The translations under genes and the position numbers were made by a program. Shown one piece after another: positions 61,231 through 64,000 of a DNA stretch of 64,000 nt (positions are counted from its first letter, which is position 1; each line of letters opens with the position of its first letter). Location of the stretch: positions 1 through 64,000 of the forward strand of contig MLAX01000003.1 in assembly GCA_001890945.1 (NCBI GenBank), written 5' to 3'. The notes under the pieces were generated by a model, which saw only the letters and a program-made list of their open reading frames with translations, was not told the DNA's origin and made no database searches. Source of the stretch: Alphaproteobacteria bacterium AO1-B. Its GTDB lineage: Bacteria; Pseudomonadota; Alphaproteobacteria; Rhizobiales; Stappiaceae.

Positions 61231-62915
61231 GCAACCCATTCAGAGACTGGCGCGGCTGCCTCATGCAGAGGTTGTGAAATAATATCTACGAGGGTCGGCC
61301 CGTCGTGGTTGACCGCCTCCTTGAGAACATGCTTCAAATCCGCCGGATCCTCAACTCGCCAACTTTTGATGCCAAAAGCACTGGCAACTGCAGCGTGGTC
61401 TGTTCGGCTGAAGTCCACGTTATAAAAACGACGTCCAAAACCTGCATCTTGCCCGGCCTTAATCCAGCCGTATGTCGCGTTTGAAAAGACGATTGAGGTG
61501 ATGGGCATCCGATGCCGGACCATTGTCTCAAATTCGCCGCAAGCAAAACCGAAGCTTCCGTCACCCATTGCGGCAATCGTCTTAACATTCGACCTTCCTA
61601 CATGTGCTCCCATGGAGGCAGCCAGAGCATACCCCAGTGCTCCGTGAGCGCGATTTGTGATGAAGCTGCGGCCCGGCTTTCGCCAACGGTAGTGAGCACT
61701 GAAGTAGGGGCATGGTGTCCCCGGATCTGCGACGATTGTGGCATCATCTTCCAGAATGTCCATCAACGCGGCGATCACAGCTTCTGGTCGGATAGGGCGA
61801 TCCATAGATGAGGCCAACACGTTGAAGGAAGATAGTTTGGCATTCCATGCCTTAGCCGCGCGAGCTGCTCCACCTTGTGGGGCAAGGTCCGGGATGGCCT
61901 CAAGTGCTAATGCCAAGGAGTTGAGCGCTAAACGGGCATCTGCGTTTATCGCCACATCTGTCTTGTAGTTGGCTCCAATCACCATTGGGTCACTGTCTAT
62001 GTGGAGAATGGTCTTGTCCTGGGCCGGTGAACGCCATCGCTCTGTGGTCACAGAACCCGCCCGGCAACCAACGAACAGGATCACGTCGGCGGCGTCGACT
62101 GTCGCCCGCGTTGCCGGATTTCCGCCATTGGAGCCGACGACTCCGAGTGCAAGTGGATCCGTTTCAGCAATGCTGCCCTGACCGGAGACCGTCGTGGCGA
62201 CCGGGATCTGCAGCAGTCTCGCCACTTTTGCCAGGATGTCCGTGGCACCAGACAGAACTGGGCCACCGCCGCTGATAATAATCGCGTTTTTCGCCTTAGC
62301 GAGAATTTGCGCCGCTTCTTCAATTGCAGCTTGTTCGGGTGCGCTACGTTCAGCCGGATACGCGCAGTGGCATTGGTCGGCCCAGATCTCGGCCTCATCT
62401 ACCGGCGCCTTTTGTGTGTCAAAGGGTAGGGCAAGGTGGGTGGCACCCGGGGTGCCGGTCGTCATGGCGCGGAAGGCAGCGCGAACACTTGCGGGCAGGC
62501 GAGAGGCGTCGTCCAAGGAGGTGTTCCATTTGGTAACAGTCCGGAAAAGCGCTTGTTGGTCCAGTTCGGTAAGTGGATACTTGCCTCTGCTGGTGGTTGC
62601 GACATCTGAAGTGATAGCAAGAATGGGAACCGAGCTTTCATTCGCCTCGACAACGCCTGGAAGGATGTAGGTTGCTCCGCCCCCGGACGGCCCCTCGCAT
62701 ACACCCGGTCTGCCGGTTACCCGCGCATATCCGTCGGCCATATAGGCGGCGTGCCTCTCGTCCCTGGTAAGGAGGTGGGCAATGCCGTGGTCAAGCCGGG
62801 CGAGCGCGTCATAGAATGGTAAGGTGGTATCTCCACATAGGCCGAAAATGTGCGTCACCCCATGAGCTTCAAGCATGCGCACCATCGCTTCAGCGCCGGT
62901 CAACTGATTGGTCAT
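61227..62915 (-). CDS. TPP-dependent enzyme, acetolactate-synthase/benzoylformate-decarboxylase-like
   Basis: 562 residues: Glu53 in TRDERHAAYMADGYARVTG activates the cofactor, EGPSGGGATYILPGV follows, and MGDGSFGFACGEFETMVRHRMPITSIVFSNATYG is the metal/TPP motif. ATG 62915 has GAGGA upstream; an extension to 63050 would overlap the GntR promoter. Different subgroup from the TPP enzyme at 10980. It is divergent from a GntR regulator whose own operon continues into an Asp/Glu-racemase-family gene, so it may decarboxylate or ligate a 2-oxo acid formed there. Confidence 0.87.
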   Translation of the reverse strand: MTNQLTGAEAMVRMLEAHGVTHIFGLCGDTTLPFYDALARLDHGIAHLLTRDERHAAYMADGYARVTGRPGVCEGPSGGGATYILPGVVEANESSVPILAITSDVATTSRGKYPLTELDQQALFRTVTKWNTSLDDASRLPASVRAAFRAMTTGTPGATHLALPFDTQKAPVDEAEIWADQCHCAYPAERSAPEQAAIEEAAQILAKAKNAIIISGGGPVLSGATDILAKVARLLQIPVATTVSGQGSIAETDPLALGVVGSNGGNPATRATVDAADVILFVGCRAGSVTTERWRSPAQDKTILHIDSDPMVIGANYKTDVAINADARLALNSLALALEAIPDLAPQGGAARAAKAWNAKLSSFNVLASSMDRPIRPEAVIAALMDILEDDATIVADPGTPCPYFSAHYRWRKPGRSFITNRAHGALGYALAASMGAHVGRSNVKTIAAMGDGSFGFACGEFETMVRHRMPITSIVFSNATYGWIKAGQDAGFGRRFYNVDFSRTDHAAVASAFGIKSWRVEDPADLKHVLKEAVNHDGPTLVDIISQPLHEAAAPVSEWVA

Positions 62916-62940
62916 CAAGTCCTCGTTCAACCTGAATACG

Positions 62941-62956
62941 TATCTGTATACAGATA
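62941..62956. promoter_or_regulatory. GntR-type operator TATCTGTATACAGATA
   Basis: A perfect 16-bp palindrome centred between the divergent TPP and GntR genes. Its core TGTATACA is shared with the site at 37367, also in front of a GntR gene with FCD domain. Confidence 0.7.
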
Positions 62957-62997
62957 TGAATATTGTAGTAAAATCCTGAATATGGCAACACGCGGTA

Positions 62998-63741
62998 TTG
63001 CGACTGGCTGGGGTCGCAAAAACCAAAAGAAAGCAGGCACCGGTAGTCATGTCTAAGATATATGATCATATCAAATCGATGGTCGTCGGCTTTGCCTTGC
63101 GCCCGGGTGACAGGCTGAACGAAAGCTCTCTGTCAAAGGATCTCGGAGTTTCCCGCACGCCTTTGCGCGAAGCACTAAACAGGCTCGTGGCCGAGGGGCT
63201 CATTGATGTTCGCCCAGGTGAAGGTTTTTTCTGCCGCAAGCTCGACCCGGAGGGAGTTTATCACCTTTACGACCTTCGCGAGGCTTTGGAGGTCGCCGCA
63301 GTTGAACGCGCTTGTGCCCGCGCAAGCAATGACGAACTCACCTCTCTTTCTGACTGGCTGGATGCGGAGGGAATGGACGTCGCGGGTCTGACAGTTGCGG
63401 AGGCCTGCGCGAGAGACGAAGCCTTCCATATAGGGATCGCGAAACTTTCGGGAAATCCATTGCTTGTCGCACAGCTCGAAGCACTGAATGAAAAAATCAG
63501 GTACTTGCGTTGGGTTCAGATGGATGAAAACAGACTAAAGTCCACAAAAAACGGTCACAGGCAGGTTATGGAGGCTTTGATCAACCGAGATGGCTCGGCA
63601 GCGACCTGCTCAATCCGCGAGCATATCTTCAAGCGGATGGATCAGATCAACGATGCCGTTAGCAAAGGTATTTCGAACATCTTTATGGATCAGACAGATG
63701 CTCTTACTGGACGCATTTTGAAATCGGAAGATGCGGCATGA
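62998..63741 (+). CDS. GntR-family regulator, FadR subfamily (FCD domain)
   Basis: Up to 247 residues: HTH IYDHIKSMVVGFALRPGDRLNESSLSKDLGVSRTPLREALNRL, and an FCD sensor (RDEAFHIGIAKLSGNPLLVAQL). Start TTG 62998 is used because KQAPVV before the HTH looks like the normal lead of this family; ATG 63049 (230 residues) is an alternative. Divergent from the TPP gene and coupled to the racemase-family gene by a 4-nt overlap. Confidence 0.88.
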   Translation: MRLAGVAKTKRKQAPVVMSKIYDHIKSMVVGFALRPGDRLNESSLSKDLGVSRTPLREALNRLVAEGLIDVRPGEGFFCRKLDPEGVYHLYDLREALEVAAVERACARASNDELTSLSDWLDAEGMDVAGLTVAEACARDEAFHIGIAKLSGNPLLVAQLEALNEKIRYLRWVQMDENRLKSTKNGHRQVMEALINRDGSAATCSIREHIFKRMDQINDAVSKGISNIFMDQTDALTGRILKSEDAA

Positions 63742-64000
63742 TCGCGACCGGCGGGAAAACCGTATATGGGGCATCGGTGGGCATCTTGATGCTGGAGGCA
63801 CGGTTCCCTCGCATTCCTGGCGATATGGGCAATGCTCAGACATGGCCCTTTCCGGTGATGTACAAGGTCGTGCGTGGTGCTTCGCCAAGTCGGGTTGTGC
63901 GGAGCAATGCAGACGGGCTGCTTGATGCTTTCATTGATGCAGCACGGGAACTGGTCGCGGACGGTGTCGACGGAATCACTACAAACTGCGGTTTCCTGTC
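63738..64000 (+). CDS. Asp/Glu-racemase-superfamily protein, 3' end cut by window
   Basis: The visible 87 residues begin MIATGGKTVYGASVGILMLE and reach DGITTNCGFL, where the Cys is one of the two catalytic thiols of the aspartate/glutamate/hydantoin racemase and maleate isomerase superfamily. Its ATG overlaps the GntR stop as ATGA. The second catalytic Cys would lie beyond base 64000. Substrate unknown. Confidence 0.75.
   Translation, partial: MIATGGKTVYGASVGILMLEARFPRIPGDMGNAQTWPFPVMYKVVRGASPSRVVRSNADGLLDAFIDAARELVADGVDGITTNCGFL

Overview
The window reads as the accessory chromosome of a marine-type alphaproteobacterium. It is moderately GC-rich and crowded with catabolic operons, each with its own transporter (two sugar ABC systems, one peptide-type ABC system, one TRAP system) and its own LacI, LysR, GntR or GlxA/AraC regulator. 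A close relative of the Pelagibaca hydroxyproline-betaine epimerase HpbD, and a DddP-like M24 protein, point to the Roseobacter/Stappiaceae (Roseibium/Labrenzia-like) neighbourhood. This is inference; no rRNA or housekeeping gene is present to prove it.

Layout. (1) 1-4,527 is mobile-element territory: a 5'-truncated DNA methyltransferase overlapping a PLP-fold gene, a TIR-domain protein overlapping a small Cys-rich protein, a 48-bp tRNA(CAU) 3'-half remnant that looks like an attachment site, a divergent serine-recombinase-like gene, and a tyrosine integrase. (2) 4,837-14,083 is a LacI-controlled module: a histidinol-dehydrogenase-like (HpsN-type) enzyme, an Rbs-type ABC importer and a TPP enzyme. 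(3) 14,383-15,751 holds a putative DUF6065 gene preceded by three very small ORFs; the first encodes a signal peptide followed by only seven residues, CPTGWNC. (4) 16,247-32,367 is a 15-gene, one-direction operon: MalEFGK-type ABC importer, two GMC oxidoreductases, SDR, DUF993, Dabb, Gfo/Idh/MocA, CoA-transferase, enoyl-CoA hydratase, ALDH, LacI and HAD. Its promoter carries two copies of the palindrome TGGAACGTTCCA. (5) 33,068-36,133 has an N-terminally deleted FAD oxidase, a DddP-like M24 protein lacking the catalytic Asp, and a LysR gene. (6) 36,303-54,302 can be read as a (hydroxy)proline-betaine utilisation region: GlxA and GntR regulators, DapA-family lyase, ALDH, DAO-type FAD oxidase, an ArsP-like permease, LysR, two SDRs, HpbD, an MttB-like methyltransferase, a Dpp-type ABC importer and a 40-residue membrane protein. 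(7) 54,900-64,000 has a TRAP transporter, a DadA-like dehydrogenase, an MLE-type enolase, LysR, a second TPP enzyme, GntR, and the start of an Asp/Glu-racemase-family gene cut by the window end.

How the parts work together. The best-supported pathway links region 6: epimerise hydroxyproline betaine (HpbD), demethylate it (MttB-like, possibly others), oxidise the D-imino acid (DAO), deaminate/dehydrate (DapA family), and oxidise the semialdehyde (ALDH) to 2-oxoglutarate. Regions 2 and 4 encode coherent pathways whose substrates cannot be named from sequence alone.

Three equal-length (77 nt), same-strand copies of an intergenic element (4,641; 14,235; 32,771) sit at the boundaries between modules and match no family I can name. 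With the peptide locus, the TIR pair and the inactive-looking DddP homolog, they are the most unusual items here. No CRISPR array, rRNA, intact tRNA or complete insertion sequence was seen.
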